A stretch of 64,000 bases of DNA from Amoebophrya sp. A120 (Eukaryota > Sar > Dinophyceae > Syndiniales > Amoebophryaceae), in contig CAJINV010000013.1 of NCBI GenBank assembly GCA_905178155.1, forward strand, positions 2,271,864 through 2,335,863, given 5' to 3'. Shown here piece after piece: positions 1-12,100 of this stretch. The notes beneath the pieces are model-generated. The model did no database searches and was not told where the DNA came from. It worked only from the letters and a program-made list of their open reading frames with translations. Made by a program: the position numbers and the translations under genes. The first letter of the stretch is position 1, and the number at the start of each line of letters is the position of its first letter.

Positions 1-145
1 AGAAAACCTCTCATGCGCAGCCAGTACGTGAAAACACGTACGAAGCAAACCTCTGATGCATGTCCAGCGTGACCAGTGCAAGTGTCTTTCATCCTCTGCA
101 ACACAGATTTATTGTACAGTTTTTTTCTTGCATAAACATCTTCAG

Positions 146-324
146 CTGCGAATGAGGACGGCGCGGCGACGGAGGAGGTGGTGGAGGAATTTGTGCTCTT
201 CCTGAACGCCATAGGGAAAAACATGTGGGGTGACCGGCCGCGAACGTTCGCCGAGGAGCACTTGACAGACAGGATGGCCTATGGAAAAGTCGTAGAGTTC
301 ATAGAAAAACAGTGGTGGGGGTAG
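146..324 (+). CDS. 3'-terminal exon of an upstream gene (partial)
   Basis: An AG acceptor at 144-145, after a T-rich stretch, opens a frame that reads in phase from 148 to a TAG at 322-324. It gives about 59 residues, acidic at first and then mixed, including the stretch VVEEFVLFLNAIGKNMW and a Trp-Trp-Gly end. The bases before it (1-145) look like intron: they carry the words CTCATGCG and CTGATGCAT that recur inside the introners of this window. I do not recognise the protein. The rest of the gene lies upstream of the window. Confidence 0.5.
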
Positions 325-1348
325 AAGCAGGCGCGAGCGATAGGATATACAACTCGTCTAGCACCAGGATGGGGACCACGATTGAAGTAGAGGACATCAG
401 GCGGACGACGACCCGAGTGCCGGTGGATACTGATTTTTTCTTGGACCGCAGGAACGAGCCGGTGGAGGGAAAGTGCGGTGGCTTCGCAGTGTTGGGCAGC
501 TAGGACTCTCTTCACATCAAGGAGGTCAACATGATCGCGCGCCAGAGCCTCACGCGGTCGCGGAGGCCGTGGGGAGGGGGGGAAAGCGGTAGGGTCGTGC
601 TTCTGTTTGGTAAGAAGAAGAACTAGCTGGTCTAGTGTATGTAGCAATAAACATTGGAGCCAGGGCCACCAGATGCAGACGGGAAAAAGTCCGACTGTGG
701 TTCATGGACCACAACCAGATGCAGATGGAAATACAACATGTATACGCGAGTAATGTCAAAGTGATGAATACCTGTACACTAGTGGGGATGAAAATCGACA
801 TTTTTCTGAAATGAACGGAGGGAATATGTTTATGTGTCAAATTCAAAGTCAATCAGGAGGACTTTCAGAACAAATTTAGATTCATCTACAACAAAACGCA
901 CTCCGCGAGCAGTGTCCTCATGCCTTGCGTGATCGGCGCACGACTCTGGATTTTATCGACGAAGTAGTTGAAGTTTGTATCATCTCGTCGTGTCATCTGC
1001 CGTCGTGAATCGTGATCGCCAAGTCCTCGCTTCCGTCGTTGTCCTTTCGTTTCGCCTAGAAGTGAGTGTTTGTGTCAATCGTGATGTTTGGTATTCGCTA
1101 AGAGCAACGAAGTTGATGTCGTGTTGATAAGGCTCGACTCTTCTATCTCGCTTCGTCATCGTATCGGCTTCAAAGCGAATCGCCCCCACCTGAAACACGA
1201 CAAAGGACAACTAAAAGAAGGTATCTTTTGTGACATAAATCGGAAGAACGCCAGTACCTTGTTAGGTGTAGAAACGACAAGAAGCCGCAGTTTGCGCGCT
1301 GTGCATCAGAGGCAGATTGCGAACAGCAAGAGAAGCAAGTAAGAAGCA
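325..1348. other. Intergenic stretch, no gene recognised
   Basis: This is the 3' flank of the upstream gene and the 5' flank of the gene at 1349. Open frames on both strands are short, overlap one another and show no domain or compositional signature. I see no RNA gene or introner end here. Confidence 0.4.
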
Positions 1349-3993
1349 ATGGTGCAGCAGCATCACTCGCACAGTTCGCACGGCGAGGATTTCGGCGACG
1401 AGCATTACCGAAATGACCACAGAAGTCACAGGAGAGGGTCCGGCGGACGCCACCGGCGCGGAAGCCGGAGCGGTAGGAGAAGCGCAGACACGAATGGTAG
1501 CAGTAGACACGGAGGTCATTACCACCGACAAAATAAGCGCAGGAACGGCTACAACCTTCGTGCGTCGACGAGGCAACATTTCAGTGCAGGATCCTCTTCA
1601 CACAGTCATCGAGATCATGATGATTTTTACGACTCTGCTTTCGAAGACCCGTCGCTAGAGCAGCCTCTGGAACAGGAGCACTCGTTTTTGCAGAAGCTGC
1701 AGCACAGCACTGATGTCGAGAAGAAGAGAGAGGATCATGACGATGCCTCCTTGCAGCTAAAAAAAGGGCGTACTAGTGGATCTACGACTTCCGGTGGAAC
1801 AAGCGCATCTTCGTCATCCTCTGCCATGATAAGTACAACACTGAGTTCTAGTACCCCATCGAGAAACAACCTCCGCGGCAGCAGTAGCATCCACGCGGCG
1901 TCGTTGGTGCAGAAGACCGCTGTTTTCGACGGCGGGCAAAACAATCCGCCGGCACCAGCTCCGGCAACTGCGGGAGCGGCGGATGGCGCTGCACCCGCAC
2001 CGGCTCCGGCTCCAGCGTCACCCGCCCCGGCGCCGTCAAGCGCCGCGGAACCGACGGAAGGGGGAACCACGTGGTTTGGCTGTTTCACCGGGATTCTTGG
2101 TAGTCCGACGTACTTGGCCGTGACGATTGCAGTGGTGCTGCTCGTATTACTGGGGCTGTATTTCATCAACTGGAGAAGGTTTGGCTTAGTGAAACGGCTT
2201 TTAAGGTTCCTGCACTGGGACAATATGCACCAGGGAAAAAAGTGTGTCAGTGTAAGTCTGTGAAGATGCTGCAGAGAATGCAACTCGGTTGCAATTGTCA
2301 TGTTCATCCATCAGTAGAGCGTGTTTATTTCATGTACGCTTGCACGTACCAGCAGCAGCAGCGCATGCCAAGTTTTCATTTGTCATGCTACTCAGTAGCA
2401 AAAAAGTTCTGCTAACACAGTTTTTTCCCTTGATACACAAGTACGGGGATTTGGAGTTAACTGTCACTGTTCACGACTTGCAGTTGGAAATGCAGCGGGC
2501 CATAACCTCTGGGGACGCGACATGTATAGAAAAATGCAAACTAGAGACCTGCTTTCACTTCTTTTGCTCGATCACGTATATTCGTATTGTTTGGACAACC
2601 ACACTGTGCCTTGTTGATGAACGCAGAGAAGTCGTGATGTTGAAGAAAAAATTTTTCTTCAACATCACGACTTCTCAACATATCAAAACCGTTTTGATAG
2701 CGTTCCAAAAAGAACCGCGGCACTACTTACTACAGGTGCCGTGAAGATTGTTGCGGGCGGCCAGGAGTACTGGACCGAGCAGAAAGCGCACAATTACCAC
2801 TACGAGCAGGCGTTTGAGGTGTTCGTACCGCAGGGCTACCGGAAAATTGTGGTCGAACTCTGGACGGTGTCGGGGTTTTTCAAGTCGAAGCACCGCACGG
2901 CACAGCGGATCATCGATATTCTGGAGGTGGTGGTTTCCCGCCGCCCCTACGGCTGCGTGCGGAAGGAGTGGTTCAGCCTGATGAAAAAGTCCGACGGGAG
3001 CAAAGACGCGGAAGAGTAAGTTTATTGGAAATTCTTGCATACAGCCTGCTTTTTTGTAGAAGTTGAAGAATTTTTGTATCATACTCCACCTGGTGTGTAC
3101 TTTTTACGCATGATGTGTCCTGCCCGGTGTCTCGTGCCTCGACAAATGTTGAGTACGGCAGCTTTGCACTTCCTACTGAAACCAAACTGTATCAGATTCA
3201 AATCCGGCAAAGCGCAGCTTTCGATCCAGTACTCCGAGGATGTGCACAAAATCTCGGATGAGAAGGTGCAGATGCTCGAGCGCTTCACGGAGCACCCGGT
3301 TTCCCAGCCGATGAGTGCGGCTTTGTCGAAGGCGGTGGCGGGGCACTTGGAGAAAAAGATCAACGGCGTGGACGATTTACTGCCCATGATCGGCTCGTGC
3401 TGCGCCTGCGCCATCAAGTGGGTTTCCAAGTTTGGCTTTCCCAGGACAAAATACGCGGATGTGTTTTTAGCGAAAAACGCCAAGGGAAAAGATACCTGGT
3501 AATTTAGAAGGAGCTGGCTCTACCACTCACTGCATCTCTTGCGGCTTCGAATTTTTTTGCGCGCAAACTAAGTACTCGCACAGCTTCCTAATTCATATGC
3601 AGCTTCAGGTTTGAAAGAAAAGACGAACCTTTGCGCACTCGAAAAAATAAAAAAAGGTACTTCGCGATTTTCGAGTCCGAAAGCGCGCGGTCCCGGCGGT
3701 CGCTAACGGAGACCAAGGCCAGCGCGTCACTTTTGACCATTTCCGCACTTGTGCCGGATCCCAAAAAGCCGGGGTACGTGTGTCTCCAGTACCAGCCCTC
3801 GAAGAAGGCGGACATTCACGATTTGTACTTCCAGGTCAAAGACGACAGCTCGAACACCATGGCAAGCATCGTCTGGATCGAAGCCATGCACGTCATGATC
3901 GAGTGCGTGCGGCGGCTCCGCATGCTCCAGCTCGAAAACAAGCGGAAGGAAATGGTGAACTCCCCGGTCGCGGGGCCACCCGCGATCGAGTAA
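1349..3993 (+). CDS. Single-pass membrane protein with C2-like and PH-like domains
   Basis: Five exons: 1349-2223, 2441-2523, 2736-3015, 3196-3498 and 3609-3993 (or from 3603, six bases earlier and also in frame). They sum to 641-643 codons with no stop. Residues 1-240 are His/Arg/Ser-rich, then Ala-Pro repeats. A membrane segment lies at about 255-275 (LAVTIAVVLLVLLGLYF), followed by basic residues. Exons 2-3 read as a C2-like beta domain (LELTVTVHDLQLE, then QAFEVFVPQGYRKIVVELW). The last exon reads as a PH-like domain (KKRYFAIFES, ending in a Trp-containing helix). Such a protein probably sits in an endomembrane or the plasma membrane and binds lipid or calcium, which is inference. Intron 1 is an introner; the other three are GT-AG. 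The domain calls are by pattern only; the TM segment and exon structure are firmer. Confidence 0.7.
2224..2435. mobile_element. Introner, family D variant
   Basis: The left end TATGCACCAGGGAAAAAAG mirrors the right end CTGTTTTTTCCCTTGATA region as an inverted repeat. The flanking direct repeat is ACAA (2220-2223 and 2437-2440). Removing 2224-2440 joins the codons for Trp-Asp-Lys to Tyr-Gly-Asp in frame. Its close relative is the element at 54090-54298, which shares the AAAAAAAGTGTGT terminus. Confidence 0.8.
2626..2676. repeat. Perfect 25-bp inverted repeat (hairpin) inside an intron
   Basis: Two 25-base arms, starting GAGAAGTCGTGATGTTGAAG and ending CATCACGACTTCTC, are exact reverse complements with one A between them. 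It lies in the middle of the GT-AG intron 2524-2735 and is not an introner terminus. Confidence 0.9.
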
Positions 3994-5017
3994 AAGAACA
4001 TGGGAGGCGAGGAACGCGAGAACAGTTGTCATACGTAGTTCAAGAAACACCCTTCTAGTACAATACGAATCTTTTGTGGACTGAACACAAGTATTAAAAG
4101 ACGTATAGTTTTTCCGTTCGCTTGTTCTGTTTCTGTACTTACGTGTGTGATTTACAATACTTTGCTTGCAGCTCCATCCACTCTGCTAATTGTATCAATT
4201 CTGGCTCTTCTTGAAGTATTTTCGCAGAAAATGAAAAATTAAGATCTCGGACGAGTTGTATCACACTGCGATGCGACAAAAATTGAAGCTCGACTGTATG
4301 TGCCTTGTATGATTTGTACCACTTAGTTTGACTTGATTCGGTGTTGACCAGATATCGTTTTTGTTTCCGAGAAGACGAATCGCGCAACAGAAACAGTACA
4401 TATCGTCCACCTCGAATCTGGAAAGGTAAAAAATCACCCGGGAGCAGAACCTGCCGGGCTGAGCCTGACGCTCGCTCTGGAATCGGATAATAAATCCGTC
4501 GGGAGCAGCAGTAATATCTTCCGCTCTCATCTCAGATGGTGGCGTCACGGAGCAGAAACCCTGCTATACCGACTCGGTAAATAGTACAGGAATCAACACA
4601 CGGACGAGAGGACAAGCGCATTTGGACAGAGAAATTTTGAAGCTTGCCGGCGAGCGGGGTATCTATTTTTCACGATCGAATCATGACGAGTGTCGGAGTG
4701 GTGGTTTTTTTTTCCTTCGCACTGACTCGTCCTCCTGTGTGAGCGTCTTGATATCACGTCGCAAAGCTGCCTCCATTCAAAACGGTTTTTAAAGTTTTTT
4801 GCGCAAAAGAAATCAAGGCGTAAGTACCGAGTTGGATAGTCATAAATCCGACAGCTTACGAGGAGTACTATCAGGTCTGTGCGGCACGACTTCGACTAGC
4901 GAAGAGATTTGGGATGTGCTGTTGAGCAGTCAAAACTAAATTTCTAATCTGCCGCTGCTCATCGCCCACACAGTAAGTAGCTGGTTTCCGCTTAACACCC
5001 TTCGAAAAGGAACACTT
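3994..5017. other. Intergenic stretch, no gene recognised
   Basis: AT-richer than the neighbouring exons. Small minus-strand frames at 4139-4548 have no recognisable content and I do not support them. No introner ends seen. Confidence 0.4.
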
Positions 5018-6315
5018 ATGGGCGTTTTCTGTTTCCGCCTCCGTCCCTCTCCGACAGGGGTGAAGACGCGGTTTAAGTTTTTTCGCGAAGACACCTTTGA
5101 GGTCGAAGCGATCGAAGAGGTAGATAACAAACCGGAGCTTTTCGCGAAGCCACGACTCACGCAGGCGTTTGACCACTTGCCAACACTAGTGCTCCATGTC
5201 GAAATCTTCAACGAAGCCGAGGAAAGGGTAGACACCTGGGTGCTTGATGAGTTAGACAAGGACAAAATAGGCCAGGATTTTGATTCCACAGAAAAAACAA
5301 GAAATCTACTCTGCTTCGGGGATGTGAGCGAGTTGGCAAATCCAGTTCCGCCGCCCGTGGGGGAGGGAGTCGGCGTGGTATTTTCTGTGCGCAGGAAGGA
5401 TAGTTCGTTTTAGCAAAGATGACTTTTAGTGTGCTGTGCAGAAGAGTGTAAGAAAGTACGAAGCCGGAGCTCTGGTTTATGAACTCAAGTCGCTGAATAT
5501 GTGAAAGAAAAAACAGCCGAAGCGAGATGCGCAAGAATATCGGCAAGACGACGGCGCTTTGGAGGTGGAGTTTCGAACCTCGCAAACTAATCTCGGCCTG
5601 GAGCAAACGAAGGAAGAGGAACAAATCGCCGCTGCGGAAGCGGAGTTGCAGGTAAATAGTTAAAATTAGATTATTTTGAATGGCATAATTGAGATCCAAG
5701 AATGATTCGGATGCAGCATGCCACATGTCGTTTGTCACATAAGTACTTACCTTGTGTTTCAAAAACCTGCGCCCAGTAGCGCCGTGGCCGTAGAGCAGTT
5801 GGCCAGTTTTTCCGAACATGAACAAATCATCAGGTGCCGCCAAAGTTGCATGAGTACTCTCTGACCCTGCGGGTCGACCGGTTGGCCGAGAGAATAGCGG
5901 AGTTGAGAAAATTGAAGCTGGAGATAGTGAAGGCAGAATTGATAAAAAGCGGCGCAGCAGGGAGTCTAACCGAGGAGGAGTGCCAGAAGTTTGTCACGGT
6001 ATAGATTAGAAGTAGTACGAAATAAAGTTTGCCGAAGTTTGTCATGCATGCAGTCAAAAAAAATTGAACTGCAACTGCAGGTAGCAATCGTGGGATCAAC
6101 GAAAAAAATCACAAATACAGGAAACGGAGTCAGACCTGTTGCAGAAAATAAGCTCCTTCCGTGCGGAAATGTTTGAGCCCTGGACAAATACGCAAGAGCG
6201 TGAACACGAGCGGACGGGGGTGGATTTGGGGAACATGCAGCGGTCCAGGAAAGAACACGTGGAGTCAGTGGACTTGCTTTCCCGCAGACTGCGAGAATTG
6301 GAGTTCCAAAGGTGA
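5018..6315 (+). CDS. Coiled-coil protein, unknown function
   Basis: Four exons read in phase 0: 5018-5377, 5517-5651, 5834-5998 and 6121-6315, about 284 codons. Each intron can be drawn GT-AG. The first exon encodes an acidic/mixed region, including FKFFREDTFEVEAIEEVDNK. Exons 2-4 are strongly helical and charged, with heptad-like runs such as LEQTKEEEQIAAAEAELQ and RLAERIAELRKLKLEIVKAE. This suggests a long coiled coil, typical of structural or tethering proteins. The start ATG at 5018 is the first in frame but is not proven, and an upstream exon is possible. The final AGG-TGA could also be a donor (AG|GTGA), so the gene may continue. I do not recognise a family. Confidence 0.5.
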
Positions 6316-6689
6316 AGGTGGAAGGATGAGGAGGCTTCAGAAGTTTCCGTAGCGCATTCAGTGCTGCAGCGAGTTGAGTTCGCACTTTTTGTATCAACGC
6401 ACTCGGATGGACTAGCTTGTTCTTGCCATCCATAACTTGTTGAAGTGAAAATGTACCGTTTCCGGGATCGTTGCAATTACATCCCGTAGTTTTGACGCTT
6501 CAAATTAATGCTGTTGGTGTACAATGCAGGAGTTTGACACAGCTTCTTGGACTTTTGAACTTGATCACGAACTTTTCTTGTTGAGCAGAACTCTGTTCCC
6601 ACTTGTTGGCCAAAATATTGAACTTTGTTGATTGGTACAAAAAATGCACACGGTTAATGCAGTCGGTAAGATTACTCATTAGGATTAGG
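6316..6689. other. Spacer before a GC-rich island
   Basis: AT-rich, with no convincing frame. It may be the 3' flank of the coiled-coil gene. Confidence 0.35.
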
Positions 6690-8960
6690 CACAAAGCAGG
6701 GAAGAGGCCCTGCCAGAGTCTGGCACTTGCCGGCTTTCGATGAAGGAGCGTAGATGTTCGCCAGCTTTGCCCCCTTCTCAGGGGGCCCCGTGTTTGTAGT
6801 TGTTTTCCGCTTTTGCAACGCCCCGAAACGCAGAAGGCAGGACAGGGCCGCTGTCACGAAGCGGCGCCGCGATTGCGGGGGGGGAATTCTGCGCGACATC
6901 GGCAGCGCAGGCGCAGGGCCGCCGCACATGCCGGCGCGCATTCCGAAGGTATCAGGGCCGCCGTGCAGCATAGGGGCGCCCTGCCCGCCTACCGGCTTGA
7001 TAGGCCCCGCGGTTCCATCGTTTTCGGTTTCGCGGCTTTGGCGAAAATGAAGCGCCGGGGGGGCCGGAAGCAGTTCCCGGGGTTGCGCGTCATCACCCTC
7101 CGAGCTGGAGCCCGCGCAGATAGCGGAAGCGTTGGCCCTCCATCGTCAGCCTCCGAGCTGGGACTTCTGGAAGCTTGCGGGCCTGCTTTCACGGGACAAG
7201 GCCCGGAGGCGCGCGGCCGCGCTGTTTTTTCGGGACTACGATGGCGGCGGCCGTTTTCTGCAGCATTTCAGCAACGACGCTCCCGCGTTCGGCGCCCCAT
7301 CCCCGAAGCCCCCCGGCCGGGCAGCACTTTTCCGGGGCCCTTGGCCTCCGGGTTGCCGGTGTGGAATAGGTAAGCTCAGCGGGGGCCGCCGGCGGCGCTA
7401 GGCGCCTTCCCGTGCCGCCTGCGCCCGGGAGGCTGCCGGCGGAAGCGGAAGGGAGGCGGGCGGGGGGCTGGGTATGCGCGCGCAAACTCCTGCCGCCCGT
7501 GTCACAGCCCGCGAACAGCGCGCCGGCTAAGGCGGGCGGCAGGCAGGGCGTCAGAGCCGCCGTCGCCCGTTCAGCAGTTGTTCTCGCAGATCCGGGCGCG
7601 GGTATAGGGCGCAGCGTGCTGGCTTCGGCTAGGCGAAGGAGGACAGCGGCAGCGCGGGGTGGTTGCTGGGCAATTGACCGCCCCGGGCTGGCTCAACTTG
7701 CGGGAAAACCACGGGGCGGGCGCGCGGAAATGGGGCCTGCCCCAGTATGGGCGGCCGGCTGCGCCAGTTCCCCGCGGCCGGAATCCCCGTCCCGCAGCAT
7801 GCCCAGGCTTTCTTGGACCTGGTCAACAGTGGCGCCCTGAAGAACCACGCGCCGATCTTTAGTGGATCGAGAGGCGGCCCGTGGCCTTGGAGTTCCCAGG
7901 GGGGTAAGGCGCCCCGCGTTCCGACCCAGACGGCTCGCCGCGCATGGGGTCGCATTGCGCCGCATGGGGCCGCGCGGAAGAACCCCAAGCGCCGGGCCGC
8001 TTGGCGGCCTGCGCCATTGCTGCGCACGGACTGGCGCCACTGCGCCGCCGCTTTGCTGAAGTGCAGCGGGTGGCGAGGGCCTGCCGCGCACAGTCAGCCA
8101 GGGGCGGGGCCAGCGCAGCCGCCGCCGGCACGGAGCCGGGCCAGCCGGGCAGACTGGGCGGCGCGCGCCCGCGATGGGGGCGGCGCGCCCCGCATAGCTA
8201 ACAGCAAGCCGCGGGGCCGCCGGGCGCAGGCGGCAGCGCGTGTGGCTGCGCCGCGCGGCCGGCCCGGGTGTGGCGCGGTTGAAAACGCGCATCGAAAAAT
8301 TTCACGCGCCGCCTTCTAAATCTATACAGAACAACGCGGAAGCGGTGCAGTTTGTTCGTGGCGAAATAAACACGCCCGCGGACGCCAGCGGTTGTGTCGA
8401 CAAGATCACGGCGATGGCGTGCGGAACTGCAGGCCAGGAGGACGCGCGCCGCCTGCGCCGTGGCGACCTTTGCCGGCGCTGCTCCTGCCCTGCGGCCGTG
8501 TGGTGCAAGGACCTGGAGAAGCTCCGCGCCGACGCGTGCGCGCGCTTGCTGGCAGAGAAGAGGCGGGACGTCTCAGCATTGGCGGCCCACTAGCGGGGCG
8601 GTCGGCAGCCGCCGGGCCCAGCGCGCGGCCTTCGCCCGCGCAATCAGCGCCCGCCCGCTGGCGAGCCCCACGAAGGGGCCGCGCGATCCCGGCAGCCCGG
8701 GAACTGAGGCGTGCCGCGCCTGTGCGCTTTGCCTCTTATTGTCCGCCGCCGCGACGCGGCGCAATTGGATTGCGGGCCCGCTCGGTGTCGGTGGTTGCCG
8801 CCTCAGTCTCCGGCGGGGGTAGGAGCACGGCGCCCGCCCCCACCGCTTTGCGCAGTTTCGGAGTGCTCTCAAATGCCTGCCGTGTGCCTGCTGCAGCTCG
8901 CTTCCTTTAAGTGCCCCCCTTTGCGCGGCCAAGAACCGCGCACACCCCACACTCATTTTT
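6690..8960. other. GC-rich island, probably non-coding inserted DNA
   Basis: Base composition jumps to very GC-rich at about 6690 and returns to normal near 8960. All six frames are open by composition alone, giving Arg/Ala/Pro/Gly-rich frames on both strands with no domain, so I do not call genes. It resembles the GC-rich cores at 49900-50780 and 58552-60473 in composition. I could not find terminal inverted repeats for this island. An unrecognised structured RNA cannot be ruled out. Confidence 0.45.
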
Positions 8961-9180
8961 TGTGAGGCAAAAAGTCACACAGTTTTGCATTGTGTTCAGG
9001 CGGCTATGCTGCAGTGCGCACGGCACTTGCGCGCGCACTTCTTTTGATCTTCGACGCCCGTTCATTGTTTTGCTGCTGCCGCTCCTCTACAACTGGAACT
9101 ACCCAAACATCTTTTGTGAATAATCTCAACTAGCCGTAGCCCTATCAAAAACCAGACTCGCACAATCCCCGCCCGAAGTG

Positions 9181-12100
9181 ATGGCCGGCCCCTCGTCGCG
9201 GGGGCACCAGCAGCCGACCTCGGGCGGCGCGTCCGCCGCCGCGTCCCAGCAGGGCCAGCGGGGTTTGGTCCCCAATAAGGCTGGCCCCTCCGCCCGGGCC
9301 GCGACGAACTACCACTACCGGGGCACAACGACCGCGGACTCCTGGCAGCACCCCTTCGTGTCCATCTTCAAGAAGTTTGCTCATTTGATCCACAAGCAGG
9401 GCGACTGCCAGGAGGACCTCGATGCGGTCATCTCGAAGCGGGTCTTCAAAATCTCCGGTGCCATTTCCGCCAACAACTACGTCCAGGTCCCCGGGGCGGC
9501 CAGCTCCAGCTCGAATTCCCGCAGTCGCGAGCGGTCTGTGTCCACCACAGCAGCCTCCGCGACCCGCTCCCTGAACCTCACGGGGGAGTACCTCTACGTG
9601 CAGCTGCGCACGCACTCCAGCCGGTTCTTCAACGTGCATTTGGATTTTCAGGTGGCCGACCGGAACATAATGGAAAGAATCACCTTGACGAACATGGTGA
9701 AGGACATCCAGCAGCAGGCAAGGGTGATCTTGTACCCACTGCATCTCGACCAGGCGAACGTCTCCGCTACTGTAGAAGCAAGTGCAAGCGGAAATAAGGC
9801 TGGCGCGCAAGGAAGCGACAGCTGGGCCACGGTGTGCGTCCACGTGCCGTCGGTGTTGAAGCTGTTCTCGTCTCTCGGCGGAAATGCGCACTTGATGCCG
9901 CACGCGCACGTGTTGAAGAGCGTGCAGATCTGCGCGACCTGTGTCGTCAGGAACATTTTCACCAGCGACATGTGCTTCTCCTGCCACGCGGAATTGCCGA
10001 GGGAAATGAAACTGACGCAGAAGGTACTTGCATTTCAGTATACAGGACTAATATGCACCGATTTGGAAAACAATGACAGGACCAGGACGCATAGCGAAGA
10101 CAACGAGGCAACACACACATAGTCCTCTTCCGATTCCCTCGTCTTTATTGCAATGGTACAGCAGCTGCTCTGATGTCGTGCAAAAAGTACGTTTGCTGTT
10201 ACTTTAAAAAATCAGGAATCCAGTGCGGCATTGGTGAGCAATTGGATCAACATTCCTGCGTCGATTGGTACAACGGCAGGGGGTACAACTTCCAAGATGG
10301 CCGCACCAGCCTTGAAAAATAAATCAGCGGAGAACACGGGCGGAAACGGGGTCTCCTTCCTGAGCAACCCAGTCGGTATAATGTCTGGCACTTCCGCTTC
10401 CGAATTTGGTGCGGGAGTGCGACCCGCCCGGCAGCAGCAACTCGCCGAGCAGCTACACGTCGGTAATATGAACACGATCAATCAGACCCTCGACGCAAGT
10501 ACGATCATGGGCTCGGCCAGCGAGATTATGGAACAGTCGAACTACTTGACGCAACAGTCGACGAAGATCGCGATCAACACCGGTCCACAACAGGCGCAAG
10601 CGTTCGCGAACCAGCAGCAGGGGACTTCACAGAGCCAAAAGCTGCTTCCCGACCCGCTCCTAGAGGTATCGAACCTGCTCGGGGTGTCCGCGGGGAGCAA
10701 AAACATGGCTTTCTGGCTCGGCGATTCCGGGCGCATCGTCTTCGCGAGCGCGTCCGCGCTGATCGTCATGCCGATAGGAGGACCCACGAATGCTGTAGAC
10801 GAAAGTTCGTTCGTCGAGACCGCTGCTATTGGCTTCGACCGCACGCCCATGACTCTGTTTGGACACACAAAACCGATCTCCCTACTCATGACCTCCGCAG
10901 CCGGGGACTGGATTGCGAGCGTACAACAAGGAAGTAGTACAACTTCGGCGGGAGGTGCTGGTGAAGCGACTGGTACTACGAGTAAAGCAGCAGCAGTAGC
11001 AGCAATTCCAGGCGGGGATCAAGCGACTTCCTCTACGCCTTCCGTCCGCCTCTGGCATGTGGCGAATGTGAAGTTTTCCCGGCCGAAGTGTGTGACCATT
11101 CTGTCCTGCCAGTCGCTGCTGGTGATCAAGCAGATGGCGTTTGACCCCTGGAGCAAGTACCTTGCGATCGCCGGAATCGACACGCAGCGGCGACAGCAGA
11201 TCTTCGTCTGGGATATCGGTCGTGTGACGCGAGGAAACAATGCGGTGCTGTACGCGCGGCAGATGAGTGATTGGGACTTGAACGCGATCAAATTCTCCCC
11301 CTACGAGGATCTAAAACTTGTTACCTGCGGCAAGGAAAACATCCGGTTCTGGCGCGTGAAGGACGCGCACCTCCCGGGTCAGAGCGTCACTTTGAATAGC
11401 CTCGCCCGGAACACGGTGTTCACGGACCTGTGCTTTGAAGCGAACATCAAAAAAGACCGGGGCGAGGCGTTTGTCGGTATAGAAGTTGTCGTACACAACT
11501 ACCGGGTTTTTATTTCATCTGTATTGGTTCTTCGGACTCCAGCTGTAGTGCATGATGTGTGGCGGTGATATTGATCGTAGGTTTCGTCCGATCATGCGTA
11601 CGTAAACAAGAAACTATTCTATACTAAGAATAAAATCTTTGTTCTAGGGGCCGACACCTCCCTGGGTTACAATCTGAACGTGTTCGTCGCGACCCAAGCG
11701 GGCGAGGTTGCGGTCGTCTCCTACAAGGACCGACAGGTGCTGATGCTGCACAAGCTGCACAATTCGCCCATCACCGCGATCTCGGCGACCGACAGCTTCT
11801 GCGTCACCGCCGCGGAGGACAAGTACATCCGGGTTTGTATTACAGTGAAAAATGCCCCCACCCCCAAAGTTGCAACAACTTGTGATGCGAAGTTTCCAAA
11901 TGAAAACTTTTTGTCATGCATTGAAGGAGTCTGAACCTTTCTGATGCAGAGTCTAGGCGTGTATCGCATCGCTTGCATGACAAGCTCCGCTCTTGCTGGG
12001 GTCTTTTGCAATACAAATTTTTGCTATTGACGATTGGAAACCTGTGCTGCTGATAGATGCATGAGGGCGAATGTTTCATTTGGAAAGGTTTGCAATACAA

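Noticed and set aside
7412-8956. Long open frames on both strands in the GC-rich island
   Set aside because: All frames are open because stops are rare at this composition. The products are Arg/Ala/Pro-rich with no domain and overlap each other on both strands.
9145-9987. 280-codon minus-strand frame opposite the WDR90-like first exon
   Set aside because: A shadow of a clearly coding exon with a recognisable domain on the + strand.
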